A program made the position numbers and the translations under genes. 17,134 nucleotides of DNA. Source: Propionibacteriaceae bacterium (GTDB lineage: Bacteria; Actinomycetota; Actinomycetes; Propionibacteriales; Propionibacteriaceae). The stretch is from positions 1-17,134 of the forward strand of contig JAISCH010000357.1 of NCBI GenBank assembly GCA_031265725.1, in the 5' to 3' direction. The notes under the pieces are model-generated. The model was not told the DNA's origin. It saw only the letters and a list, made by a program, of their open reading frames with translations, and did no database searches. Within the stretch, counting starts at the first letter, position 1. Every line of letters starts with the position of its first letter. Positions 8,316-15,525 of the stretch are shown in pieces.

Positions 8316-9482
8316 TCAGTCGGACAGGGTGTACTTGACACCGAGGCCGAGGACGGACTGGGCTACCTGCTGGTAATGCCCAGTAGTCGGACGGTCGGCG
8401 GCAAGCATCGTTAAAGCGTCACGGACGTAACGGGCCACACCGACCTCTTCATTGACACCGATGCCGCCCCACAATTCCATGCACCCTCGGGAGACCCGGG
8501 CGAACATGTCCGTGCAGTACGGCTTGACCATGCTGGTGTGCGGCTTGCCGCCGTAGCCAGTCTGGAAACCCTTGAGCGTGTTGTGGAGGAAGCACTGAGC
8601 CGCCTCGACCTCAATGGCGAAACCAGCCAGCCGGTCAGCTATCACACTCATATCCGCCAATGGGACGCGGTGCGTCGTGCGCTGTTTCAGATAGTCGATG
8701 GTCTTGGCGAGGACGCCCTGGGCACCGCCGACCGCACAGCAGCAAGCACCGATATAGCCGGAGGCATTGCCTCGGCGGTCGGCCTCGGTGCCAGGCGGGA
8801 TGGGGCAGACCTGATCGCCTGGGACTCGGACGGATTCATAGGACACCACGGCATTCGCCGTGCCAGCCAGGCCGAGCTTGCGCTCGAACGGCTCGACCTT
8901 GACGCCGGGGGTCTCAACATCGACATACCACTGGTGCCATGAGCCATCGTCGCCCATGCCCGACGCGAAATGATACTTGGCGATCCCGGCGTAGGTGCCG
9001 AACAGTCGCGTGCCGTTGAGAATCCAGTCATCGCCGTCCCGCCGACCGAATACCGGCGCTTCGGTGTGGTTGAAGGAACCCGCTGGATCGGTGCCAGTGA
9101 AGGTGAACTTGGCCGTGCCGTCGAGGGCTTCCTCCAAGTACTTATCAACTAGTTTGGGTGCCAAGCCGACAAGGTAGTAGGCCTCGCCGATGGCGGGGGC
9201 CAGCGCAAAGGCCATAGCTGGACTGATCTTCGCCCACTCCTCTTCGATGAGCCATTTGATGACGGGACCGTGGCCGCCACCGCCCAGCTTCTCCGGCAGC
9301 ATCAGATGGTAGAACCCGAGTTCACCCATCCGCTTCGCCAAGTCCCAGGGATATTCATTGCTGGCGTCGATCTCGGCCACCCGGGGGGCGATCTCGTTCT
9401 CGCCGAATTCTTTGGCCGTCTGCAGGATGAGTTGCTCTTCCTCGGTCAACTCGATATACCAATTCGCTTCATAATCGCTCAT
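8316..9482 (-). CDS. Acyl-CoA dehydrogenase-like flavoprotein, catalytic Glu not conserved
   Basis: 388 residues, the usual length of the family, starting at ATG 9482 behind AAAGGAG. The order is classic: N-terminal helices (with LPEKLGGGGHGP near 65-75), a middle beta domain (WILNGTRLFG, PGVKVEPFERKLGLAG), and C-terminal helices ending with MELWGGIGVNEEVGVARYVRDAL. Several signatures are altered: the usual T-E-P-x-A-G-S-D reads GTDPAGSFN, and the R-x-x-F-G segment reads RTTHRVP. In the MCAD-type position of the catalytic Glu (after the RDA segment) an ungapped alignment gives Asp363, and the alternative IVD/LCAD-type helix position also shows no Glu. This favours an enoyl-reducing or other non-standard role, like CaiA beside Fix proteins. 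It lies 54 bases after fixB, whose product with FixA should be its electron partner. Confidence 0.88.
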   Translation of the reverse strand: MSDYEANWYIELTEEEQLILQTAKEFGENEIAPRVAEIDASNEYPWDLAKRMGELGFYHLMLPEKLGGGGHGPVIKWLIEEEWAKISPAMAFALAPAIGEAYYLVGLAPKLVDKYLEEALDGTAKFTFTGTDPAGSFNHTEAPVFGRRDGDDWILNGTRLFGTYAGIAKYHFASGMGDDGSWHQWYVDVETPGVKVEPFERKLGLAGTANAVVSYESVRVPGDQVCPIPPGTEADRRGNASGYIGACCCAVGGAQGVLAKTIDYLKQRTTHRVPLADMSVIADRLAGFAIEVEAAQCFLHNTLKGFQTGYGGKPHTSMVKPYCTDMFARVSRGCMELWGGIGVNEEVGVARYVRDALTMLAADRPTTGHYQQVAQSVLGLGVKYTLSD

Positions 9483-9536
9483 ATTTGCTCCTTTGCTTTT
9501 ACTACGTGTTATTGCTGAATGAGTGATGGTGCCGGG

Positions 9537-10436
9537 TCAGGACAGCGCCGCGATCAGTTGTGGCACGACGCTGCGGTAGTCTCCGACGATGCCGTAGTCA
9601 GCGTTGCGGAAGATGGGGGCGTCCTTGTTGATGTTCACGGCAGCGATGAGTTTGGCCTCACGGACGCCGTACAGATGCTGAATCTGGCCGGAGATACCGA
9701 CTGCCAGATAGAGGTCCGGGCTGAGATTCAACCCGGAAACCCCGATGTACTGGTCAAACCAGCCACGTTCCTCGCAGACTCCCCGGCTGCAACTGACACC
9801 GCCACCAAGCAGCTTCGCCAGAACTTCCAATTGCGCCAGATCAGCTTGGTCGGACACACCCAGACCGACCCCGACGACAGCGGGTGCCGTGGTGAGGTCG
9901 GCTTGGCCACCACCGGCGTCTGCGCGCTCAATCAGTATGACCCGTCGGTCGGTTTCCACCGTCACCTCGTCGATGGGGCTCTCTCCACCAACTGTCAGCG
10001 GTGTGGCGGCTCCGGCACCCACGGTCAGGACGGCCAACTCTTCAACCTGACCAGTCTCAATGAGTTTGCCGCCGTAGGTACTGCGCTGGGCGGTGAAGCC
10101 ACCGCCGTCCGGCGCAATGTGGCTGGCCCCGCTGATCATTCCGGCCCGGCAATGACCCGCTACCCTGGCTGCCAAATCCCTACCCCGGATTGTGTCCCCG
10201 ACTAGCAGGGCTTTCGCCTTTCGCTCTTGCAGCAACTCCGCCAGTGGCCGGGAGTAGTTCTCAATCACCTCGTCGTCGGACTTGAGGACGAGTACCTGGG
10301 TTGCTCCCAGGGTAGTCAGTCCCGGCGCGACTTGGCCGAGGGAAACGAGCACAACCGGATCACCTAGAGTCTGGGCCAACCCGACCAATTCGGCCGCCAA
10401 CTTTGGGCTGTCACTGTAAACGAACACGCCGCTCAT
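9537..10436 (-). CDS. fixB: FixB, electron transfer flavoprotein alpha subunit
   Basis: 299 residues, slightly shorter than E. coli FixB. The C-terminal FAD domain of ETF-alpha is clear: YIGVSGLNLSPDLYLAVGISG, IQHLYG, then INKDAPIFRNADYGIVGDY. The N-terminal half (VFVYSDSPKLAAELVGLA, KALLVGDTIRGRDLAARVAG) is the usual nucleotide-fold-like domain. It forms a heterodimer with FixA in the cytoplasm and moves electrons between dehydrogenases and FixC/FixX. Its ATG overlaps the fixA stop (ATGA), with a strong GGAAGGAGGGG ribosome site inside fixA. An open frame on the opposite strand covers much of this gene but is a shadow. Confidence 0.94.
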   Translation of the reverse strand: MSGVFVYSDSPKLAAELVGLAQTLGDPVVLVSLGQVAPGLTTLGATQVLVLKSDDEVIENYSRPLAELLQERKAKALLVGDTIRGRDLAARVAGHCRAGMISGASHIAPDGGGFTAQRSTYGGKLIETGQVEELAVLTVGAGAATPLTVGGESPIDEVTVETDRRVILIERADAGGGQADLTTAPAVVGVGLGVSDQADLAQLEVLAKLLGGGVSCSRGVCEERGWFDQYIGVSGLNLSPDLYLAVGISGQIQHLYGVREAKLIAAVNINKDAPIFRNADYGIVGDYRSVVPQLIAALS

Positions 10437-11206
10437 GAGATAGTCCCCTCCTTCCTGAGCGCTTCGATGAACTCAGCCACATTGGTGGCCTCATCCGGAC
10501 CGTCAAACACGAGTTGTTTGCGGTTGTTCTGCAGACCAGTCACGGCAGTGACCGTCACCGCCGGAGTGGCATCGACGCTGAGGCTGGCGAATTCCAGCGT
10601 GTGCTGGGGCTTCCTCTTCGCCGCCAGAATGGCCTTCATCCCCGGCAGGTCCGGATTGTTGATCTCCGGCAGGACGGCGACGACGGCTGGCAAAGGCAGC
10701 GCAAGTGTCTCGAATGAGTCCTCCAACTTCCGGCTGACCTTGAGTGATCCGCCGTCAGTCTCGACCGAGACGACACTCGTGACAGTCGGCCAATCCAGCA
10801 CCGCTCCGAGCCGTGAAGCTGTCTGGCGACCGTACCGATCACTGGACCCTTCGGCGCAGATGACCAAGCCGACTTCCGGCATGGTCTTAATGGCTTTGGC
10901 CAACGCCTCAGTGACGACGCGATAGTCGGACGGTGCTTCAGCCCCGCAATCAATGAGATAGACCTCCGCAAGACCCCGCGACAAGGCGTCTTTCAACCCG
11001 GACGCGGCGGCACTCGACCCGAGCGTCAACCCAAGCGGCATCCCGCCGGATTTGGCCGCCACTTGGACGGCCGCCTCGATGGCATTACGGTCGTACTCGC
11101 TGATCTTCGACTTGGCCCGGCTGAAGTCGGGTGTCAGACTGGCGTCAACAACTACGTCAGCCTCGTCGTAGACCCATTTGAAGCAGGCGATCACGTTGCT
11201 GGACAT
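10433..11206 (-). CDS. fixA: FixA, electron transfer flavoprotein beta subunit
   Basis: 257 residues from ATG 11206, preferred over the upstream TTG at 11212 because the AAGGAG box is then 10 bases away rather than 4. Family marks are CFKWVYDEADVVVD near the N-terminus, the FixA-type segment DFSRAKSKISEYDRNAIEAA, the nucleotide-binding region AEGSSDRYGRQTASRLG, and LPLPAVVAVLPEINNPDLPGMKAILAAKRK. These match the FixA branch rather than housekeeping EtfB. In some bacteria FixABCX bifurcates electrons from NADH to ferredoxin and quinone; in the carnitine pathway it supplies electrons for crotonobetaine reduction. It lies 24 bases after SDR1 and overlaps fixB by 4 bases, so the two subunits are made together. 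Confidence 0.94.
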   Translation of the reverse strand: MSSNVIACFKWVYDEADVVVDASLTPDFSRAKSKISEYDRNAIEAAVQVAAKSGGMPLGLTLGSSAAASGLKDALSRGLAEVYLIDCGAEAPSDYRVVTEALAKAIKTMPEVGLVICAEGSSDRYGRQTASRLGAVLDWPTVTSVVSVETDGGSLKVSRKLEDSFETLALPLPAVVAVLPEINNPDLPGMKAILAAKRKPQHTLEFASLSVDATPAVTVTAVTGLQNNRKQLVFDGPDEATNVAEFIEALRKEGTIS

Positions 11207-11230
11207 ATCCAAGACACTCCTTAAATTCGC

Positions 11231-11998
11231 TCAGGCGGCAGTGTGCCCACCATCGAGGACGAAGGCCGCGCCAGTCGTATAGCCAGAGGCATCCGAGAGC
11301 AGGAAGGTCACAGCTTTGGCGATCTCCTCGGGCTTGCCGGTCCGCCCGATGGGGATCCGGTCGACCATCTGCTGATAGATCTCGGGGAAGCTCTTCCGCG
11401 TGCCGGCTACCGCCTCTGTCTCGGTAACCCCGGGGCAGACAGCGTTGACCCGGACGTTGGTCCGCGCGTATTCGAGGGCCGCACTGCGGGTCAGTCCGAC
11501 TACACCATGCTTGGACATCGAATAGCCAGCGAGACCGGCGGAACTGCCGACGATCCCGGAGTTGCCGGAGAAGTTGACGATGGCGCAGGGGGTGTCCTGC
11601 TTCAGCATCTGCTTGATCTCGTATTGGCAGCAGAGATAGACGCCGACGGCATCGACCATGACCATCTGCACTAAGTCGTCATACTTGACGTCGACCAACT
11701 TCATGTTGGGGATCGCATACCCGGCGGCATTGACCGCATAGTCGAGTGAGCCGAAAGTGTCCACTGCGAATTGGACCATCGCCTCGATGTCGTCTGGTTT
11801 GATCATTTCGGCGGCGATGAAAGCCACCTGCTGACCCGACTGCTTGAATTCCTTTTCGACGGCGGCCCCTTTCTCAGCATTCCGGTCAGCGATGACCACC
11901 TTGACGCCTTCACTGAGCAAGGTTTCGACAACCGCTCGTCCGATACCTTGTACGCCGCCGGTCACGATGGCGACCTTGCCTGCCATTTTCAGGTCCAT
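11231..11998 (-). CDS. Short-chain dehydrogenase/reductase (SDR1), first gene of the fix cluster
   Basis: 255 residues from ATG 11998, chosen for the AAAGGGAG site just upstream; an ATG ten codons earlier lacks one. All classical SDR marks are visible: TGGVQGIG (13-20), Asp38 after beta-2 (NAD preference), NAAG (90-93), Tyr159 and Lys163 in YSMSK, and the C-terminal SDASGYTTGAAFVLDGG. The serine is either Ser144 or Ser147, since NFSGNSG is one residue longer than usual. The likely reaction is NAD-dependent oxidation of a secondary alcohol or 3-hydroxyacyl group. As the promoter-proximal gene of the cluster it probably acts on the entering substrate. SDR2 is a second, more divergent member, so the pathway may have two different hydroxyl/keto steps. 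Confidence 0.92.
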   Translation of the reverse strand: MDLKMAGKVAIVTGGVQGIGRAVVETLLSEGVKVVIADRNAEKGAAVEKEFKQSGQQVAFIAAEMIKPDDIEAMVQFAVDTFGSLDYAVNAAGYAIPNMKLVDVKYDDLVQMVMVDAVGVYLCCQYEIKQMLKQDTPCAIVNFSGNSGIVGSSAGLAGYSMSKHGVVGLTRSAALEYARTNVRVNAVCPGVTETEAVAGTRKSFPEIYQQMVDRIPIGRTGKPEEIAKAVTFLLSDASGYTTGAAFVLDGGHTAA

Positions 11999-12022
11999 AC
12001 TGGCTCCCTTTGAGATGAAAGC

Positions 12023-12040
12023 GGCCACACCGTCGTGGCC
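12023..12040. promoter_or_regulatory. Inverted repeat GGCCAC-N6-GTGGCC in SDR1 leader
   Basis: A perfect 6-bp inverted repeat (12023-12028 and 12035-12040) lies just downstream of the proposed start of transcription of the fix cluster. It could be an operator or a 5' mRNA hairpin. The right arm is itself part of the palindrome GTGGCCAC. Confidence 0.5.
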
Positions 12041-12048
12041 ACGGCCCT

Positions 12049-12078
12049 AATCTAAGAGCTGGCCACCAGGCCTGTGAA
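12049..12078 (-). promoter_or_regulatory. Candidate promoter of the SDR1-fixAB-ACAD operon
   Basis: On the minus strand TTCACA (12073-12078) matches the -35 consensus at five of six positions. An 18-base spacer separates it from TAGATT (12049-12054), which matches four of six. Transcription would start near 12042, giving a leader of about 44 bases before ATG 11998. Confidence 0.45.
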
Positions 12079-12304
12079 TCAGCAAAGGGCCGGAAATCAC
12101 AGCCGGTATTCGCCACATTTGTCGAAACTATGGAACCGGCTTTGCGGCGTTATTGAGTTGGGCTGATGATCCCTAAGACAAATAGCTGAACTCTGATCTC
12201 CAGCCTTGAACAGTTGTAGAAAACACCTTGTCACAGGCATATTGAGCAGATGTTTGTCCGCCAGTGGACGGGGCTTTCACTACTGCTTGGGTGATCGGAA
12301 AACC

Positions 12305-12333
12305 TTGTGACGATTCCGGCCCCTAGGTAAAAT
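12305..12333 (+). promoter_or_regulatory. Candidate promoter of the PucR-type regulator
   Basis: TTGTGA (12305-12310) and TAAAAT (12328-12333) are spaced by exactly 17 bases. Transcription would start near 12340, which rules out the TTG at 12337 as a start codon and supports ATG 12376 with its AAGGAGG site (12365-12371). Confidence 0.6.
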
Positions 12334-12375
12334 AAATTGCCTGACCCTTCGTCACGCATGTCGCAAGGAGGCCGC

Positions 12376-13911
12376 ATGTTGTGCAGCGATATTGTTCAAG
12401 CGCTTCAACGAGATTACTCGGTCACGGAAGTGGCTTCACTACCGTCACTCGATATCACCGATGTGCGACTCCTCGACACCTACACCCTCTCCTTTGATCC
12501 CAACACGCTCTATATCGGCTCGTACCAGGAGATCGGCGACACTGGCCGACTTGGCCCGCAAGCTCCACTCATTCTCTGCGGCTCGGTGCCCGAGGGGTTC
12601 GCCGCCGCGCACCTATGCCTCTCCATCGCTCCAGAGAACGAATTGGCCCAAATTTTCAACGCCGCCAAAGACTATTGCCTGGGCGATCTCGTCATGAAGG
12701 GGGAACTGGCCAAGTTCCTCATCTCGTCCAAGAGCGGATACCTGGCCGATATGGTCAACGAGACTGCCAAGGCACTGGGCAATCCCGTCATCGTCATGGA
12801 CATATCCTTCAACGTCCTCGCCTACTCCGACTCGTTCACCTCGGGCGACGAGTGGTGGAACGAATTCATCCAGTCCGGCCGGTTCATGCCCGATCTGCTC
12901 AAGCACTCGCTGGCCGCCGACGCCAGTCTCGAAGTCGAGGGCAACGAACCTTTCCTGGTCACAACTTGCACTCTCAGCGAGACGCCGAAGCTCTCCACCC
13001 GACTGACGGTCGATGACAAATGGGTCGGATCGCTGGTGATGCGGGCCTGTTGCACGCCGATCAACCCCCGGCACTACCGGCATCTGAGCGTGATAAGTCC
13101 CATCATTTCCGAAGCAGTGGCATCGCTGTCGAAGTTCAAACACATTGGGACCGTTCAGGAGAAACTGTTGGGCGATATCCTTGATGCCCCCGACAACAAC
13201 GCCCTGTCGGATGCGTGTCTGGCGCTCAACAATTTCGCCAACGAACTACCCGACCGGACGGCCCTCATCGTCTTTCAGAACGCCAAGGGTCTGCCCACCC
13301 GTAACAGAGTCTCCTATCTGCGTTTCAACTTGAAAGAACTATTTCCCGACTCCTATGTCATCTACCACGAGGACCATCTCACCATGCTGGTGCCGGTGGA
13401 CCAGGACCGAGTGACCCTCAACGACGCCCAGCAGACCACACTTGACTCCTTCATCCAGGCGGAGCAGTTGCTGGCCGGAGCGAGCCACGTCTTCGCCGAT
13501 ATAGGCCAACTGCCCAACGCCTTCCAAGAAGGCCTCCGCTCACTAGACCATTGCTCACCGGCATCCCCATTCCGGAACTGGCATGAGTGCGTCTTCGCTG
13601 AATTGGTCCACGAATACGCCCGCGTCCATTCCACCGCTGACCTCATCCATCCCGCCCTCCGCCTGGTCGAGACACACGACCGACTCCACGGCTCCGAATT
13701 GAGCAAGACCCTCCGCGTTTATCTGGAAAACGATAAGAACATCGAACGCTGCACCCAACTCCTCCACCTACATCGCAGTTCGGTCTACTATCGCCTCAAC
13801 CGAGTCAAAGAATTGGCCCACCTCAACATTGACGATCCCGAAGTCTCGTTTCAATTGCTCTGTTCCTACCGAATCCAGCAATACCAGTCCCGCCGCACCA
13901 CACTCACCTGA
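12376..13911 (+). CDS. PucR/CdaR-family transcriptional regulator
   Basis: 511 residues from ATG 12376, which has an ideal ribosome site (AAGGAGG, five bases away); upstream in-frame starts lack one. The C-terminus (about 441-480) is the PucR-type HTH, with SKTLRVYLENDKNIERCTQLL followed by LHRSSVYYRLNRVKEL. The middle region resembles the GGDEF-like/GAF-like part of CdaR-type regulators: LGNPVIVMDISFNVLAYSD (around 135) looks like the start of a sensor domain. The N-terminal ~110 residues match no domain I can name. It is transcribed away from the SDR1-fix cluster and is the natural candidate for its activator, probably responding to the pathway substrate. This role is inferred from position only; the gene could also be autoregulated through the shared region. 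Confidence 0.88.
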   Translation: MLCSDIVQALQRDYSVTEVASLPSLDITDVRLLDTYTLSFDPNTLYIGSYQEIGDTGRLGPQAPLILCGSVPEGFAAAHLCLSIAPENELAQIFNAAKDYCLGDLVMKGELAKFLISSKSGYLADMVNETAKALGNPVIVMDISFNVLAYSDSFTSGDEWWNEFIQSGRFMPDLLKHSLAADASLEVEGNEPFLVTTCTLSETPKLSTRLTVDDKWVGSLVMRACCTPINPRHYRHLSVISPIISEAVASLSKFKHIGTVQEKLLGDILDAPDNNALSDACLALNNFANELPDRTALIVFQNAKGLPTRNRVSYLRFNLKELFPDSYVIYHEDHLTMLVPVDQDRVTLNDAQQTTLDSFIQAEQLLAGASHVFADIGQLPNAFQEGLRSLDHCSPASPFRNWHECVFAELVHEYARVHSTADLIHPALRLVETHDRLHGSELSKTLRVYLENDKNIERCTQLLHLHRSSVYYRLNRVKELAHLNIDDPEVSFQLLCSYRIQQYQSRRTTLT

Positions 13912-13998
13912 CCCGTCCCACACCGTCAGCGGAGCACGGGCTTACTCGGACGGCCAATGGCGGGGTCCGGCTATCAGAGCGGGGCTTGGCCCGTTGGG

Positions 13999-15225
13999 TC
14001 AATCTGAGGGGGGTGGTTTTGGACGGGATTGGAGGTGGCGGACTTCGGGGAAGCAGAGTGCGCCTAGGGTTACTGCTATGACGACCAAACCACTTAGACC
14101 CATTGCTAGATGGATGCCGAACAGTTCTGACATCGGGGCGGCGATTAGCAGGCCTAGCGGGCCGAGGACTAGGGAGCCGAAGGCGTCGTAGGCGGCCACT
14201 CGGGAGAGGACTTCGGGAGGAACTTCCAGTTGCATGGTGGTCATCCAGAGCACGGTGAAGAATTCAAAGCCGAAACCCATCGCCACTGCGGCGAGCACTA
14301 CAAATGGGACAGGGACGCTCAGCCCGAGCAGTAAGGCTGGCACACCGGCGGTTAAGGTGACCAAGGTGCCGACAAAGATCGGGTGTTTGGGCATCCAGCG
14401 CAAAGAGATGATCACGCCCACTCCAGCACCCAGCGCCTCGCCAGTCAGGATCGCTGTCCAGGCGACCGGCCCGCCAAGTTCCTCCTTGGCCAGGACTGGT
14501 CCAAGCACACCGTGGGAAGCGTTCAGCATCATCACCACGAAGGCATACTGCAGCACTACCACCCAGAGCCACTGCCGGGAGCTGAATTCCTTCCAGCCCT
14601 CTTTCAACTGGGTGAACAGATTGGGCGAGGACGAGGGCTGCGGTTTGTTGACCGGCAGGAAACAGACCAAGGTAGCGGAGCACAGGTAGAGCAGTCCGGT
14701 AGTGATCACCGCCCACCCGCTGCCCAGGAAAACGACGGCGGCGCCAGCGGCCACCAATCCGAACAACCTGGCCGCTGCCGATGCCATCTGCAGCCAAGAA
14801 TTTCCCTGTTGCAGCTTGTCGGCGGGCACGATCTCCGGGATGATCCCGGTAAAGGCCGGGTAGAGGACCGCCCCGGCAATCCCAGTGATCGACGCCGCCG
14901 CGCAGATCGGCGCGATCGCACTCGACTCGGACCAGATCAGCACCCCGATGGTGACCCAGCCCAAGCCCATGGTGAACATTCCCAATTGGAGCACTCTGGC
15001 CCGTGGGTAGCAGTCGGCGATGACCCCGCCGAAGAGGATCAGCAAAACCTGCGGCATCACCTGGAAGAAGAGCACCACGGAGAGATGCTGATCGTCGCCC
15101 CAAGGCAGCGCGAGGATGCCGAACGCCAGCGCCACCGGCCCGAAAGCGAAGCCGAGCATAGCCGCCGTCCGCCCGATCAGCAGCAGGAAGAACGAACGGT
15201 CGTTAAGCAATTCATTTCTGCCCAT
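13999..15225 (-). CDS. MFS efflux-type permease (MFS_3/MDR type)
   Basis: 408 residues with about twelve hydrophobic helices and no long hydrophilic insert. The opening MGRNELLNDRSFFLLLIGRTAAMLG is typical of the EntS/macrolide-efflux MFS_3 group. Motif A is partly kept as GGVIADCYPRARVL (66-79). A conserved-looking PAFTGIIPEIVPADKLQQGNS follows, corresponding to the loop before helix 5 in this group. Such proteins usually export drugs or siderophores; the substrate is not readable. It converges with the PucR-type gene, 87 bases apart, and has its own leader, so it is probably independent of the fix cluster. A purine-rich site (GGAAAGGA) lies about 12 bases before ATG 15225. Confidence 0.85.
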   Translation of the reverse strand: MGRNELLNDRSFFLLLIGRTAAMLGFAFGPVALAFGILALPWGDDQHLSVVLFFQVMPQVLLILFGGVIADCYPRARVLQLGMFTMGLGWVTIGVLIWSESSAIAPICAAASITGIAGAVLYPAFTGIIPEIVPADKLQQGNSWLQMASAAARLFGLVAAGAAVVFLGSGWAVITTGLLYLCSATLVCFLPVNKPQPSSSPNLFTQLKEGWKEFSSRQWLWVVVLQYAFVVMMLNASHGVLGPVLAKEELGGPVAWTAILTGEALGAGVGVIISLRWMPKHPIFVGTLVTLTAGVPALLLGLSVPVPFVVLAAVAMGFGFEFFTVLWMTTMQLEVPPEVLSRVAAYDAFGSLVLGPLGLLIAAPMSELFGIHLAMGLSGLVVIAVTLGALCFPEVRHLQSRPKPPPSD

Positions 15226-15271
15226 TTAGACCCATCCTTTCCAGCCAAACCAGACGACGGCACAGCCGACC

Positions 15272-15301
15272 ATCATATCCCGAGTGCGGACGCCGGTTAA
15301 A
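15272..15301 (-). promoter_or_regulatory. Candidate promoter of the MFS efflux gene
   Basis: On the minus strand TTTAAC (15296-15301), an 18-base spacer and TATGAT (15272-15277) form a plausible promoter, with a leader of about 40 bases before ATG 15225. The -10 is good; the -35 is weak. Confidence 0.4.
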
Positions 15302-15307
15302 CACCTT

Positions 15308-15323
15308 GCCGTCCCGAGACGGC
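15308..15323. promoter_or_regulatory. Inverted repeat GCCGTC-CCGA-GACGGC upstream of MFS efflux gene
   Basis: A perfect 6-bp inverted repeat with a 4-base spacer lies just upstream of the proposed -35 box of the efflux gene. An operator is plausible; no regulator gene is adjacent. Confidence 0.4.
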
Positions 15324-15379
15324 CGGTCCGAAATCGAAGCATTCCCCCCAGCCAATCGAATCCAAACCCCAGGTTTAGC

Positions 15380-15424
15380 GGTCGCGCCAATAGGTTGCAA
15401 GCCAAGCCACCTATTGGCTCGACC
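15380..15424. repeat. Long inverted repeat between efflux gene and AAA ATPase
   Basis: GGTCG-c-GCCAATAGGT (15380-15395) pairs with ACCTATTGGC-t-CGACC (15409-15424): 15 of 16 positions, with a 13-base loop. It lies between divergent genes, so no terminator is expected, and no T-tract follows. It may be a terminator-like insulator, a small mobile remnant, or a binding site. Confidence 0.65.
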
Positions 15425-15433
15425 TCTTAGCGC

Positions 15434-15525
15434 GCGGCAGAACTGCACTCTACCCAGCGGCAGAACAGCACCCCAGGTGGCGGCAAAACTGCATTCTACC
15501 TAGCGGCAAAACTGCATTTCATGGT
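15434..15525 (+). repeat. Four tandem 23-bp repeats upstream of the AAA ATPase
   Basis: Units begin at 15434, 15457, 15480 and 15503, each with a core of the form GCGGCARAACWGCAYY. Units 1 and 3 agree at 20 of 23 positions; units 3 and 4 share their first 16 bases. The last unit runs to within 12 bases of the ATPase ATG and covers the promoter spacer. Repeats follow one another with no unique spacers, so it is not CRISPR. An iteron-like operator for autoregulation is the simplest reading. Confidence 0.75.

Larger units (their letters stand above)
11999..12375. promoter_or_regulatory. Divergent control region between SDR1 operon and PucR-type gene
   Basis: About 380 bases without a gene. It holds a promoter for each direction (separate entries), an inverted repeat in the SDR1 leader, three GGCCAC copies (12023, 12037, 12061), and a pair of near-identical decamers ACCTTGTCAC (12225-12234) and ACCTTGTGAC (12302-12311). 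The second decamer overlaps the -35 box of the regulator gene. The arrangement fits a regulator controlling both itself and the catabolic operon. Confidence 0.6.

Noticed and set aside
8276..8341. N-terminal extension of SDR2 to 8341
   Set aside because: It overlaps the preceding gene, and a strong ribosome site directly precedes ATG 8275.
9519..10205. Plus-strand open frame of 228 codons opposite fixB
   Set aside because: It mirrors the codon structure of fixB, has no recognisable motif, and fixB is certain.
11206..11212. TTG start at 11212 for fixA
   Set aside because: It would leave only four bases to the AAGGAG box; ATG 11206 has proper spacing.
12613..13143. Minus-strand frame inside the PucR-type gene
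   Set aside because: Antisense shadow without a family match or ribosome site.
14383..15300. Plus-strand open frame of 305 codons opposite the efflux gene
   Set aside because: Low-complexity, polar, charge-rich translation typical of antisense to a membrane protein.
15434..15525. CRISPR array
   Set aside because: The repeats are directly adjacent with no unique spacers, and no cas genes are near.
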